A DNA stretch of 64,000 nucleotides from Caenorhabditis remanei (Eukaryota; Nematoda; Chromadorea; Rhabditida; Rhabditidae), in contig NC_071328.1 of assembly GCF_010183535.1 (NCBI RefSeq), positions 2,542,001 to 2,606,000 on the forward strand. Reading direction: 5' to 3'. Positions 10,236 to 30,400 of the stretch are shown one piece after another. Made by a program: the position numbers and the translations under genes. Position 1 is the first letter of the stretch; every line of letters begins with the position of its first letter. Below the pieces are notes generated by a model. That model did no database searches and was not told where the DNA came from. It worked only from the letters and a program-made list of their open reading frames with translations.

Positions 10236-12700
10236 TATTTACTTTTTTCTTTTCTTTTGTGATGATTTCTGTTGGTCGGTTCTTTCCGTCGTATTATTTT
10301 CTTCTATTTCGTCATTTTTTCGAACGTTCTTTGTGAAAAAGAGAGAGTGATGAGAGATAGAGATAGGGTCAGAAAGTGTAAAGTTGGTGTCAAATGATTC
10401 GAGAAATTTTTGTTGAAAAAACACGGAAAAACAGCGATTTTCGTGAAAATTTAGTGAAAAGAATCGGTTTTTCATATTAGCAGTTCACCCCGTCTTACAA
10501 CTGCGCCCCACCGCAAACGAGAGAGTATCGACGAGAGAGACGCAGAGATTTTTCCTTTTTTCTCGCGCCGACTCAAATTTTCGCAGTTTTTGACTCATTT
10601 TTGCTGTTTTTCAAAATAATTTACAAAAACCTTTGAAAAATAGCGAAAATAGGTCAAAAACTGTGAAAATCTGTGTCAGCGCGAGAAAAAACCTCTGCGT
10701 CTCTCTCGCCGATACTCTCTCGTTTGCGATGGGGCGCGGTTGTATTAAAAATGCTCGGCTGGTAAAATTTTTTTAAATCCAAAATATGTGATTTTTGAAG
10801 AAAAAAACCTAAACAAAACAAGTTTTTTGTGTAAAAAGAGTTAAAAACTCGGAATTTTTTCATTTTCAGACATTTTTCAGACTGAAAACTTTTTTTTTGC
10901 TGAAAATCACTTTTTTTTAAATCAAAAAATGACATTTTTGTTAAAAAAAACCTCCTTTTCTATCGAAAATCTTGATTTTTGTTTAAAAATAAAAAAGTTT
11001 AAAAAAACCGGTAAATTTGTTATTTTTAGTTTTAAAAAATGACATTTTTGCGACGAAAATCGTAATTTAGTGCAAACCTGACTGTTTTTTTTTCAGAATT
11101 TTCGAATTTTATGGAAAAAAAATCATTGTTTTTTGTTTATCCTCAAAGTTTTGCAAAAAATTCAAAAAATTTAAATTTTGGCGCCATTTTAATTTATTTT
11201 AGCCGAAAAATTCGTTGTTTTTTCAATTTTTTTCCGAAATTTCAGTGTTTTCTCACATTTTTCACCTATTCCTATTAGCACGACACGCTTCTTACAACCG
11301 CGCTCTACCGAAACCCATGAAAATAGTGTGCGAAATTGAGAGACTCAGAGAAAAAGAGACATTTTTCTAGGGGGATTTCGGTGGAGCGCAGTTGTAAGAA
11401 CGGCGCCGAGCTGATATTATGAATTCAAATTTTTATGTGCAACGAAAGCTAAATAAGCTCGCCCCGCCTCCTCGCGGCGACCACGCCCACTCAATTTTCG
11501 AACACTGTCGCGAGAAATGGGCGTGGCCGTCGAAAGGGGGCGGGGCGATCTGAGAAATTTGAAATGTTTTTTTTTGAAAAAGTAGAAATTTTAATTTTGG
11601 CGCCAAAAAAAACAATTCCCAGCAATTTCCACCATTTTTCCACTGAAAACATTATTTTTTTTCTTCATTTTTCCCAAAAATTCCTCTAAAACCTTTGAAA
11701 CCTAAATATTAGCCGAGCATTTTTACTACAACTGCGCCCCACTGCAAACGAGAGAGTATCGGGCGAGAGAGACGCAGAGTTTTTCTATTTTTCTCGCGCC
11801 GACTCAGATTTTCACAGTTTTTGACCCATTTTCGCTATTTTTCAAAGGTTTTTGTAAATTATTTTGAAAAACAGCAAAAATGAGTCAAAAACTGTGAAAA
11901 TCTGTGTTGGCGCGAGAAAAAAAACTCTGCGTCTCTCTTACAGATACTCTCTCGTTTGCGGTGGGCGCGGTTGTAACGAAATTGCTCTGCTAATAGCGAT
12001 TTTTTCCATTTTTCGAACGAAAACCACGTTGAAAACACTGAAATCGACTAAAACCGACCATATCTGAGCAAACAAGAAAATTTGGCCGTGTACTCCTCGT
12101 GGACAAGTCGAAATTATGATTTTGAACAATTTTTGGCCAATTTTCCGCGCTCCTTGTCATTTTTCAAGATTTTCATATAGAAAATGAAAATTTTCTCTGG
12201 AAAATAATCAAAAAACACGATTTTCTATCGAAAAATCATAATTTAGTTTAAAAAAAAACCGCAAAAGGTCGTCGTGTACTCCTCGTGGGCAAGTCGTCCC
12301 TGAGTTTCTGAAATTTCAGACAATTTTCAGTGACTAGAGGAGGTCGGTTGCTAATTTTCGAAAAAAAATTGAATTTTTTCCAGTACCCTCTGCTGTTTTC
12401 TGTATTTTTTCCAACAATTCCCTCTTTTTTATCAAAAATTCCCCGTCGGTATTGTTGAAACCTCATATATTGAACGTTCTCTGGTACTAAAAGTAATGCG
12501 AGAGTGAGAGAGTGAGAGAGTGCGAGAGAAAAAAAGAGAGAATTTTGAGTGTAAAAAGAAAAGAAAAAGGGATTGGGGGGTTGTGTGATTTCTCTCTGTT
12601 TTATTATCTTTCGGGGTCGGGTTTTATCGATTTTTAATACTTTCTTATTATTCTTATTGATAATGATAACCTTGGCCTCTCTCTTTCTCCGTTATCACCA
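10236..12700. repeat. Lipase-pfkb-1.1 intergenic region with two large palindromes
   Basis: No gene seen. 10,488-10,765 and 11,712-11,985 are two copies of an approx. 275-bp palindrome whose arms contain GAGAGAGTATCG and GAGAGACGCAGAG. A shorter GAGACTCAGAG copy is at 11,280-11,415. The rest is AT-rich. GA-rich sequence at 12,497-12,545 probably belongs to the pfkb-1.1 promoter. Confidence 0.55.
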
Positions 12701-12717
12701 ATTCATTTCGGCTAGAA

Positions 12718-20403
<7,686 letters not shown>

Positions 20404-21094
20404 ATTAGGATTGAATGCTGTTTTTTGTACATTTATATAACTTTTCTATATTCGGGCGTATTTTTTTTGTTCGATTTGCATTTTTCCATCCCCCTTTGCC
20501 TTTTATTTGTGCTTTTTCTATGTAATTTGAGATAAAATACGAGAGTACTGAGTATCGTTTGCAAGTGATGAGAATGGGTGATTCGCTGCGTAGCGACTCA
20601 GCTGCCCAAGCGAAGCAGAGGGGCGGGTCTCTGCTCCTCCCATTTTCGCAATTTGCCGCACACACACCGTGACGGGGGTACTCGATTTTAGAACTCGGAA
20701 AGATAGAACTGTGACAAAATAAAACTGTTACAAAGTGGAACTGCGACAAAATGGAACTCTAGTTTGAATGGAGCGCGTTTGCATCCGTGACTTTTAAGAC
20801 GAATTTTAACCAATTTTCGATGAGAAAAGTCGAGTAAAAACACTTATTTTACGGAGATAAACTCTTTGTCTATTTAATAGTTAACAAAAAAACTGTATAA
20901 AATTATATTAGATAAGCCCAATAAGCATTTCCAAAACCAGTGATAGAGTTCTATTCTGTAACAGTTCTATTGTAGTCGGCATTTAATTTTAGGGGTACAA
21001 CAATTTTAAGGTACAAAGGGTACAACTTTCGTCATTTTAGGGTACAAAAATGAAAGGGTACAACTAATATAATTTTAATTTGTGTTGTTAGTTA

Positions 21095-21701
21095 CTAGGG
21101 AATGTTCCAGACGTAATTTGGCCTTTCAAGTTGGCTCATCTAGGTATAAGGTACTTCTGCTGATTCCGAATATGTGATCCAATTTTGCAGAACGCTTCAC
21201 TGAACTGAGATATATGCATTTTAAGTCATTTCTAGTGCAAAAATGACATTTTTCAATAGGCTGAAAATCAATTTTAGACTCTATTTTTCTATTTTTTTTT
21301 TCTGTGTAATACGTGTGAATTGAGGTTGAAAAAGCACATTAGAAAGTTTTTCTAGTGAAAGCAGTTTTCAAGGAACGTTTTATCGCGACGGTGCAAATGC
21401 CAAAAATGAAAGTGATACAATTATTTTCCTAAAAACTGCTTTCACTAGAAAAACTTTCTAATGTGCTTTTTCAACCTCAATTCACACGTATTACACAGAA
21501 AAAATAGAAAAATTGACTCTAAAATTGATTTTCAGCCTATTGAAAAATGTCATTTTTGCACTAGAAATGACTTAAAATGCTTATATCTCAGTTCAGTGAA
21601 GCGTTCAGCAAAATTGGATCACATAGTCGGAATCAGCAGAAGTACCTTATACCTAGATGAGCCAACTTGAAAGGCCGAATTACGTCTGGAACATTCCCTA
21701 G
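21095..21701. mobile_element. 607-bp near-perfect palindrome
   Basis: Termini CTAGGGAATGTTCCAGACGT and reverse complement; arms about 290 bp. I see no convincing target duplication. It abuts the truncated F-box copy. Confidence 0.65.
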
Positions 21702-21711
21702 TTCACGGTCT

Positions 21712-21764
21712 CCATGATTTAGTACTATCAATGGGAGTCTGAATAAAGGGAATTCCGAAGACAT
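21712..21764 (-). pseudogene. Truncated F-box gene copy
   Basis: Encodes MSSEFPLFRLPLIVLNHG, nearly identical to the first 18 residues of the F-box gene at 22.9-24.1 kb. Similarity extends about 65 bp upstream (to about 21,830). The rest of the gene is absent: the reading frame runs into the palindrome at 21,701. Confidence 0.75.
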
Positions 21765-22126
21765 TGATTTTTGTGTGGCGATGAGAGGAGAGAAGAGGTA
21801 TGGTAGATGAGGAGAAATCGGAAGGGTGACGTCAGATGGCAGGTGTTTGAGCATGATGGATAGATGACGTGAACTGGGAGACTCATTATGTGTTTAGAAT
21901 AGGCGTATGGTGAACCAAATCGAGACTACCGGGGCAATGTGTCTGTACATCAATTGGAACGGCCACTGGGGGTGGGGTCGATTCTTATTGAGTGAAGTGT
22001 TTTGGCATGGAAAGTGTTTATTGTCAAGTTTTAGTTGCAGATTGAGATGGTAACAGAATATTATGCGGAATATACAGTATCGTGCGGATAAATGAATGCA
22101 ATAGAACAGAAGGTTGAAATTAGGAA

Positions 22127-22848
22127 TTTAAAGGCGTATTGTGGTCTGTTGTGATATTTTCATATTATAATGTATGAGTTTCGGCGAGTTCATTTTCTTA
22201 CTTCAAGAATTTTTAAATTTGGTCCACAACCCGCTGAAAGCGAGCGCCGGAAAGATTGGTCATTGAGAAGGCCGAAGAAAATTGGTGGCCGTGGCCTAGA
22301 AATTCTACTTCAAAAAAGTAGATTTTTTGAATTTTGACGGTATTTTTGATTATTTTTTTTGTATTTCTTCAATAATTTCGATAGAAAACGGCAAATATTG
22401 ATAGAAAAAACACTAAAAACTATCGAAAATAACGCCAGAAACATCAGCACACTGAAAAAACTACTTTGCCGAGGTGAACTTTCTAGAACATTCTCGCTGA
22501 CCAAACTTTCCGTTAGTTTTTCAGTATTCTGCTATTTGTGGCGTTATTTTCGATAGTTTTTAGTGTTTTTCTATTAATATTTGCCTTATTCTATCGAAAT
22601 TATTGAAGAAATACAACAAAAATAATCGAAAATACCGTCAAAATTCAAAAAATCTACTTTTTCGAAGTCGGATTTCTAGGCCACGGCCACCAATTTTCTT
22701 CGGCCTTCTCAATGGCCAAACTTTCCGGCGCTCGCTCTAAGCGGGTTGTGGACCGAATTTAAAAGTTCTTGAAGTATGAAAATGAACTAGCCAAAACTCA
22801 TACATTATGATATAAAAACATCACAACAGACCACAATACGCCTTTAAA
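22127..22848. mobile_element. Palindromic element flanked by TTTAAA
   Basis: Termini GGCGTATTGTGG/CCACAATACGCC with TTTAAA on each side (22127-22132, 22843-22848), compatible with a TTTAAA target duplication. Arms of about 320 bp include GCCGTGGCCTAGAAATTCTA. Ends 48 bp from the F-box stop codon. Confidence 0.7.
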
Positions 22849-22896
22849 CAAATTATAAGAGCATGAAGTCTTGATCTTCAGTTCAGATAATATTGC

Positions 22897-24147
22897 TCAC
22901 ATCATTGATTTGGTCAACGAGATGAATGTGGAGAGTGAAATATCAGTATTCTCTCTGGCTTTGATATATAGATATTTATTGTTTTCCACTAGAAACTCTC
23001 CAATTGTTCCATCTCCACGACGAAAAGAATACTTTATTCTATGTGAAAGACCATCTGGGCCCTCAATTGTTTCTTCAGATCTGATTTTGACTACTCCAGC
23101 CGAGATTCTGAAGAAACTCAATGTTTAATATTTCTGAAAGAAATTTCTATCTCTTTACCTTTCTCTAAGTCCGTTTATGCAATCGTCTATATCTAAGGAT
23201 AGAAACTCAATCATCATTACTGTCCATTTCGGCGTCCATCCGAAACACCACATTTCAATCAAATATGCCATATTAAGCAACCACATTATTGAGTGTGCAG
23301 AAAAAATGAGTACAGAAAATGAATTGAAATTTTCAATGTCCGTACAACCGACCCAATTAGGATTCCGAATGACTAATTGGTTTGGACTGTATCGGCATCT
23401 ACTGATATCGAATGTAAAACCCTGTATGTCGAGTGTCAATTCGCTTTTAGCCTCTTGTCGATTCACAATGTGATACACTACTTCATCATCATCTGGAGTG
23501 TTCTCTGAATCTCCAACCAGTATCAATGCTTTCACATAATTAGTGTTTCTCCAATTCCTACAATATAAATCAATTATTATTGCGTTTTCATCTCGTGTAA
23601 AGTCTTGGAAGTGAAGTTCCAGATCTGTCAATGTTATATTGAAAATGTAGGATAGATGATTGACGAATGTGCGGAATCCGAAACATCCATATTCCATTGG
23701 TACGTAAAATTTCAGACGCTTTTCCTCCGCAGTGTTGTGATCAGTTTCGGTTGGATTCCAATTGGGTATACGAACGGCGAATTTTGCTTCCAAGAACTCA
23801 TGTTTGTCCGAACTTTTTCTTTGAATAGTGGGAGTTGTAGAGACAGAATAATCCAATTCGAAAATCCATCGAGTACTGGGATAATAATTGAATTCCAATC
23901 TTATTTCTCTCTTTTTCGAAAATTTCAATTGAAATTTCACTGCTTTCTCCTTACATTTCAGTTGGTTTCGAAGTGACTGACAGACTGTTTTACACCGTTT
24001 ACTGCATAGTGACAGACATAATCTGAAAGTGACAATTGAAATGTATTTATATTTAAATAAAACTTACATTTCGAATGGAGCCATCAATTTAAGCCCATGA
24101 TTTAGTACTATCGATGGGAGTCGGAATAAAGGGAAATCCGAAGACAT
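22897..24147 (-). CDS. F-box protein with FBA-type C-terminal domain
   Basis: Exons: 24068-24147, 23159-24022, 22897-23107; 384 residues. The N-terminus reads FPLFRLPSIVLNHGLKLMAP followed across the first intron by FEILCLSLCSKRCKTVC, the standard nematode F-box that binds SKP1 in SCF ubiquitin ligases. The C-terminal half has the pattern NSFSVLIF...WCFGWTPKW...EF and ends with RRGDGTIGEF. It resembles the F-box-associated (FBA_2/fbxb) domain that selects substrates. For the second intron I chose the acceptor at 23,108-23,109. The nearer acceptor (AAATATT) would stop after four codons and delete the conserved tail. Members of this family duplicate rapidly, and a truncated copy lies 2.3 kb away. 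Substrate unknown. Confidence 0.85.
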
Positions 24148-24529
24148 CGATTTTTGTGTGGCGATGAGAGGAGAGAAGAGGTATCCAAGGAAGATGAGGA
24201 GAAAAGAGAGAGAGAGTGGTCAGATAGGGCAGCTGTTTGTATTCGATGGAAAGAGGACGTTGAGAGGCTCATTGTGTGATCAGAACAGACAATTTAGGAC
24301 GGGTTATGAACTTATGCCGATTATGATGAGGGGCACACACGGTAATTCAATCATAACCTATGCAAACGCGCTTTGTTGAGACTACATTTTGGTAATATTA
24401 TTTGACGCCTAAATTTCAATTTTTTAATATTTTTTGTTTTTCCAAAAAATTGGCCTTTCTCGATTATATTTCTCCTTAAAACTATTTCTTGTCTAAGTTT
24501 TTCAGTTAGAACAATAAAATTCAGGTAAG

Positions 24530-25327
24530 CGCTCAGGTAAATCGAAATTAATCTAATTAGGTTTGGCCGTAATCTAATCCTAATCTAATTAGATTAGTGC
24601 AATTCCGTGACGCAAACTGCGAGCGCGCTAGCTGATGGGGCATTTTTTTCTCATTATTTTTTTTCTCGGTTTTTTGTATTTTATGTGGATATAGATTTTT
24701 ATGTTTTTTACAACTTTGTATTTATTAGTTTTCTGAAACCTTTCGTACTTTATTATTGTTTTTATTTTCTTTTTCAATTTTCAGTTAATCTACAGAAGGC
24801 ACAATGGAAAGCCGACTATCAATCAAAAGAGTACGAACGACGGCGAGACAAATTTTTGATAGAATCGGGAAAAAGAAGAAAAAAGAAGAAGAAATGCTAG
24901 ATGAAAATGACAAGGATGTGGCAGAAGAGAAGATGGGAAATGAAGTAGACTTTATCATGGTCTCTACGTGTACCTTCAATTTCCACATTTAAATTCAACA
25001 ATTTTCAGTCATCACGCGAGAAGTATTGCGAAAAATGGACCGAGAAAGAGACACCATCAGGACTAGTTTCCTTGTTAAGATATTTAATTTTTCTTTTCCC
25101 ATTTTCTGTTAATCGTGTTATTTTCTTTTTTTCAATAAATTATCGTTGTTTTTAAACGCAACGTTTTTTTTACAACCAGAAAATAATTGGGAAGATTAGA
25201 TTTAGCATTAACTTGGCTAGGTTACGCACTAATCTAATTAGGCTGTGCACTAATCTAATAAGGGCAAGCTATAACCTAACCTAACTGTGGCCAAACCTAA
25301 TTAGATTAATATCGATTTACCTGAGCG
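24530..25327. mobile_element. Inverted-repeat element with a small ORF
   Basis: Ends CGCTCAGGTAAATCGA and its reverse complement TATCGATTTACCTGAGCG. The inverted repeat continues through TTAATCTAATTAGGTTTGGC. Subterminal ATCTAATTAG units recur in both arms. Between them lies unique sequence with the ORF listed next. No clear target duplication. Confidence 0.5.
24804..25155 (+). CDS. Candidate Lys/Glu-rich small protein in the element
   Basis: Weak model: 24804-24959 and 25009-25155, about 100 residues, with basic helix RVRTTARQIFDRIGKKKKK followed by an acidic stretch. The donor ATG|GTCTCT is non-consensus, the acceptor ATTTTCAG is good, and an AATAAA (25,134) falls inside the proposed reading frame near its end. 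No recognised domain. It could be spurious. Confidence 0.2.
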
Positions 25328-25745
25328 ATTTTTCTGAAAAGAGCGCATTTGCATAGGTTCACTTTGAATTATCGTGGGCACAGACAACTCACATCGTTGT
25401 TAGAAGAACGAAAGAAAAGAACAGTTTCACATATTAATAGAGTGACGTTTCGAAAACAGTGTTTTTTTTTTTCGAAATTTTCGATGAAAACCTAAATTTT
25501 TGATGCCAAAACTTTCGAAAAAAAATCACGAAAACCGGAAAAGTTGCAAATTATTTCCGAAAAAACCGGCATGACATGACTTTCATTTCATTTCAAAAAC
25601 CGAAAAAAAATTTTTTCGGTTTTCGAATATCGTGTCATTCCGACACGTTTCGAAAAAAAGTCAACGGTTTTTCCGACATGAGTTGGCCTAGAAAACTCCG
25701 CGTGTGTACTTCACGAGGACAATTTATTTGTTGGGAATTTTTCAA

Positions 25746-26006
25746 TACTGTCGAAAAAATAAAGTTTCGACAAGGATTTTCAAAAAAAAATTTGCGCGCT
25801 GAAACGCGCAAGCGCATAAATTTGTGGGCGGAGCTTAAACTGCAAGCTTAAATAAGCGGCGCGGTTCTAATTCCAGTTGTTTTTTTCAAATTAAGAACCG
25901 CGCCGCTTGCAGTTTAAGCTCCGCCCACAAATTTATGCGCTTGCGCGTTTCAGCGCGCGAAATTTTTTTTGAAAATCCTTGTCGAAACTTTATTTTTTCG
26001 ACAGTA
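25746..26006. mobile_element. TA-flanked palindrome (Tc1/mariner-like MITE)
   Basis: Element 25748-26004, termini CTGTCGAAAAAATAAAG and reverse complement, flanked by TA on both sides. It carries GGGCGGAGCTTAAACTGCAAG in its arms and is inserted in a diverged copy of the 8.7-kb hAT-like element. Confidence 0.7.
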
Positions 26007-27384
26007 ATTTTCCAATTTTACTCTTTTTTTTCTAAAATTTTTATGAATTTTCTGTAACATTATACGATTTTCAGAAAAAAAAGAAGACGATTTCCGAATA
26101 ATTGGTGTATTTTTACAAGTAATGAATGTTTTTTAAAGTATTTTTTCATCAATTATTCGCAAATGCTCATATTTTTTTCCTGAAAATCGTGTAATGTTAT
26201 AGAAAATTCATAAAAACTTTAGAAAAAAAAGAGTAAAATTGGAAAAAATTAATGAAAAATTATTTATCTAGAAATATTTCGTAGTACTACTAAATGTTTC
26301 TAGAAAAAGAAGAGTCGGGGGTGGAGAACACACAGGGTCTCGGGATGAGTAGTGAAAATAAACGCGCTCCGCTGAATTCAGCAAAAATTTTAGCGCGAAA
26401 TTCAAAATAATATCTTTATTTTAAAACTTTATTTCTTTATTTAAAAGAATTGATCTTGAAAATATGCGAGACAGTCGAAAAACTGACCAAAAATGCGGAA
26501 AAAACAGACATAAATCGGCTCAAAAAGTGATCGATTAAGCTGCGTATCAAAGTGCCACAGTGAAACAGCGAATTGAAAAAATTAAAATTTGAATTTACCG
26601 CCAATGTCTAGTGGAGCGCATACGCTTTCACTACTCACTCCTAGACCCTGTGAAAATTCATAAAAATTTTAGAAAAAAAAGAGTAAAATTGGAAAAAATT
26701 AATGAAAAATTATTTTTCTAGAAACATTTCGTAGTACTACTAAATATTTCTAGAAAAAAAGAGTCGGGGGTGGAGAACACAGAGCACAGGGTTTAGGTGT
26801 GAGTATTGAAATCGAACGCGCTCCACTAGACATTGGCGGCAAATTCAAATTTTAATTTTTGCAATTCGCTGTTTCACTGTGGCATTTTGATACGCAGCTT
26901 AATCGACCAGTTTTTGAGCCGATTTATGCCAGTTTTCGCGTTAAAATTTCAGCTGATTTCAGCGGAGCGCGTTTATTTTCACTACTCATCCCGAGACCCT
27001 GTGACAGAGAACGATTTAATTGATTATTTAAATTTCCGAAAAAAAAAGTTGAAATTAAAAGTTTGATGTGCAGGTTTGTGGGGGTACTGTATTTAAATTT
27101 TTAATTTTTAAGCTCTCTTTTTTCTAATTTTTTAAGCGAAAATTTCGGAAATCGGGCTGAAAATATGCAGAAAAAGAAAAAAATGTATGAAAAATTTAGA
27201 AGTTTTGATAAGAATTTTCAATTTTGGAACTATTAATAAAATTTTTATCGATTTTTTAAATTTTTCTCTCCATAAAATATTTTTTCTATTTTTTTTCCTT
27301 TTCCCATTACAATGAATCATACACCGAATACAAATACATTGATTTAGCGCTTTCTGTTTGTTCTCTCCTCTTCCCCCAAACTGT

Positions 27385-27395
27385 CTGCGTCTCTC
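27385..27395 (+). promoter_or_regulatory. CTGCGTCTCTC promoter motif of mtm-1
   Basis: CTGCGTCTCTC within a pyrimidine-rich stretch 72 bp upstream of the mtm-1 ATG. To my knowledge this is a recurrent promoter motif in Caenorhabditis; its role here is inferred from position. The same core lies inside many palindromic repeats in this window. Confidence 0.5.
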
Positions 27396-27466
27396 CTCTC
27401 TCCACACTCTCTCGCCAATCAATTCCCACCGAAAATCGTCATTTTCGCCTTCCAAATCGCTGGAAA

Positions 27467-30400
27467 ATGTCGATTTCTTTAGACGATAGTCGTAGCGATT
27501 TCAACGAATGTAAGTATAGTTTCTGGAACTAACATTTTTTATTGAAATTTCAAAAAATTTCAAAAAAATCGATATTCAGCGGCGGCGAGCACATCAATTC
27601 TGCAGGAGCCGATAGATCTGAAATTGTTGGCGGCTGAAAGTGTGATATGGACAGAGAAAAATGTGGCGTATATCGGCCCGTTTGGGAAATTTCAGGGAAA
27701 AATTGTGATTACTCGATATCGATTGGTTTTTCTAGTGGGTGATGGTGGGAAATCTTATGAGGTTAGTGGAGAAAAATTGATTTTTTTAAAATTCTGTATT
27801 TATTCTCTAGAATATTCCTCAAAAACCTTCTAAAAAGTCTTTAAGATCTTTTTTCCTAAAAAAATTGGTAAATTTTCGAATTTTTTGAAAAAAAATTTAA
27901 ATTTTTTCAGTTTTTCTCAACTTCCGGACCGATCAATAACCATCTTGTAGCAAATTTTATGGATGAATTCCTCAAAAACCTCTGAAAACTACAAAAAATC
28001 TGATTTTTACTAAAAAATTGAGCGAAAATTCACAAAAATTCGTCATTTAGCCCGGAAATTGGAATTAAAAGACCAATTTTGGCTCCAAAATGTCTGAAAA
28101 TCGCCCATCCCGACAGTCCCCGAAATGAGATTGAAACGCGTCGAAGGCGCGCCAGACTCTTGAGATTTTTGAGAAAAAAAACGCAAAAAAACCATCAGAA
28201 ATCGCCTGAAAATAGTGTTTTTTGACCAGTTTTGTCTAATTTTTGCTGAAAATTTCGAAAAAAAATAGCCAAAAATCATCTTGAGGTGAGGGTTTTACTA
28301 CTAAAACCGCTTTACAATTGTGCTTTTGATGAATTTTGACAAAAAACGCGCCTAAGGGACCCCAGACAGTTTCTAAGAGAGAAATCAAAAATATATTTTA
28401 GCCTAATTTTCACTAAAAACCTCTCTTTTAGATGATTTTTGCTCATTTTTTCTGAAATTTTCAGCCAAAATTAGACAAAATCGGTCGAAAAACACTATTT
28501 TCAAGCGATTTTAGCTCATTTTTTGCGTTTTTTTCTCAAAAACCTCGAGAGCCTGGCGCGCCTTAGACGCATTTCACATCTCAATTCGGGGGTGTCGGGA
28601 TGGGCGATTTTCAGACATTTTGGAGTGAAAACTGTTCTTTTATTTCCAATTTCCGGGCTGAATGACGAATTTTTGTGAATTTTTGCTCAATTTTTCAGTA
28701 AAAATCAGAAAAAATTGGGTCAAAACTTTCAAAAAATTTTTTAAATAGTTTTCTGAAATTTTTTTTTAATTCGAAAAGATTTCCGATTTTTAAGAAAAAA
28801 CCTTTTATTACAATTTTCGGAACATTTTTTTTTGACAAAATCTGAAAATATTTTCAGCAATGGAAGCTCGATATTCCACTCGGACAAATCTCTCGAATAG
28901 AGAAAGTGGGCGGTCGCTCGACGAGTGCCGCCATGATGCGGGGAGACGATAATTATGGATTTATAGTGTTCTGTAAGGACTATCGAGTCTATAAATTCGC
29001 ATTGGTTCCCGGCTCGAATCGGAAGAATATTTGTGATTCGTTGAATCGATATTCGTTCCCGATTTCACATAATTTTGTGAGTTTTCGATTGGAAATTTGC
29101 TAAAATCGGAGAGAAATAAGTGAGAAAAATAAGATTTTACAAGCAAAAAATCGAAGGAAAACCCCGAATTTAGAGTATTTTTGAAGCGAAAATCAGTAAA
29201 CCGCGCTCTACCGAAACCGCGAGAAAATAGTGTGCGAAATTGAGAGACGCAGAGAAAAATCGAGGGCATTTTGGTGGAGCGCAGTTGTAAGAACTGTGCC
29301 GGGAATGCCGCGAATTTAAATTTTTGACATCAAAAAAATATTTGAAACACTATTTTTTGGCATATTTAAAGTCAAAAACTCGAATTTTTAACAGTCGTGA
29401 AAACAGCAAAATCGGTCATTTCAGACGCGTCAAAGGCGCGCCAGATTCGCGAATTTTCAGCCCAAAAATGATGGAAATTCATCACAGCTGGCCGAACGTT
29501 TGTGTTTTTTGGGTTTCTAGGCCACCGAAAGTTCTTCCACGTCCGCTTTTAAAGTTTTTCAAAATTGAAAAAGCGTCAAAGGTGCCCCAGTATTACGTAG
29601 AAATTGAGATTAAGACGATTCGAAGCGCGCTAAAGGCACACCAGGGTAGCAAATGTAGAGAGTTCGGACGTTTAAAACGCGTCAAAGGCGCGCCAGAAAA
29701 CGCATTTTTTTCAGGAATATTGGAAAATGTCATTTTCCGTAGGTTTTGTGTATAAAATTCGTCTGGAAATGTTAGAAATTAAGACATTTTCATTTTATTT
29801 CTGAATTTCTAACATTTCCAGACGAATTTGATACACAAAATCCATGAAAAATGAGAATTTCCGATATTCCTGAAAAAAACGCGTCAAAGGTGCACCAGTC
29901 TCGAATCACATTTTGCTGGCGCGCCTTTGACGCGTTTTAAATTACCTAACTCTCTATATTTGCTATTCTGGGGTGCCTTAATCGCTTTACTCAATTTTTG
30001 CGAATCTGGGGCACCTTTGACGCGTTTTCAATTATGAAAAACTCGGTGACCTAGAAACCCAAAATTACGAAAATTCGGCCAGCAGTGACCAATTTTTAGC
30101 ATTTTCGGGTGGAAAATTCGCGGTTTGGATGGGTTTTTGAGTATTATCATAGGAATTTTTATATTTTTCAATATTTATAAATCATTTTCTGTAATTTTCC
30201 AGCCTTTCTCTTATATATAACTAATTTCCAGCCAATGTTCGCCTTCGTCCACGCGGCTGAGTCCCCTCGATTGCTGAAAGATGGTTGGAAAGTGTATTCA
30301 GCCGAAAGAGAATACGAACGACTCGGAATTCCGAAATCTCGATTATGGGAGATTGTCGATATTAATAAAGATTACAAATTCAGTGAGACTTATCCGAGAA

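Larger units (their letters stand above)
20404..22896. repeat. pfkb-1.1 to F-box intergenic region
   Basis: Holds two large palindromes (annotated separately), an F-box gene fragment, and AT-rich sequence. 20,690-20,760 has several GGAACTGTTACA-like units and 20,985-21,065 has repeated GGGTACAA units. No complete gene seen. Confidence 0.5.
24400..27460. repeat. Repeat nest upstream of mtm-1
   Basis: No confident gene. It contains the 24,530-25,327 element, a partial TAGAGTGACG element from 25,438 split by a TA-flanked palindrome, and a foldback at about 26,330-27,002 with CAGGGTCTCGGGATGAGTAG ends. CTAGAAA..TTTCGTAGTACTAC units are duplicated at 26,268 and 26,718. Confidence 0.55.

Noticed and set aside
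22897..23121. Separate 74-codon gene
   Set aside because: In phase with the F-box gene through a good splice pair; it is that gene's last exon.
24158..24379. 73-codon plus-strand ORF with basic residues
   Set aside because: Antisense to the F-box promoter and 5' end; duplicated with the F-box fragment but not conserved in frame.
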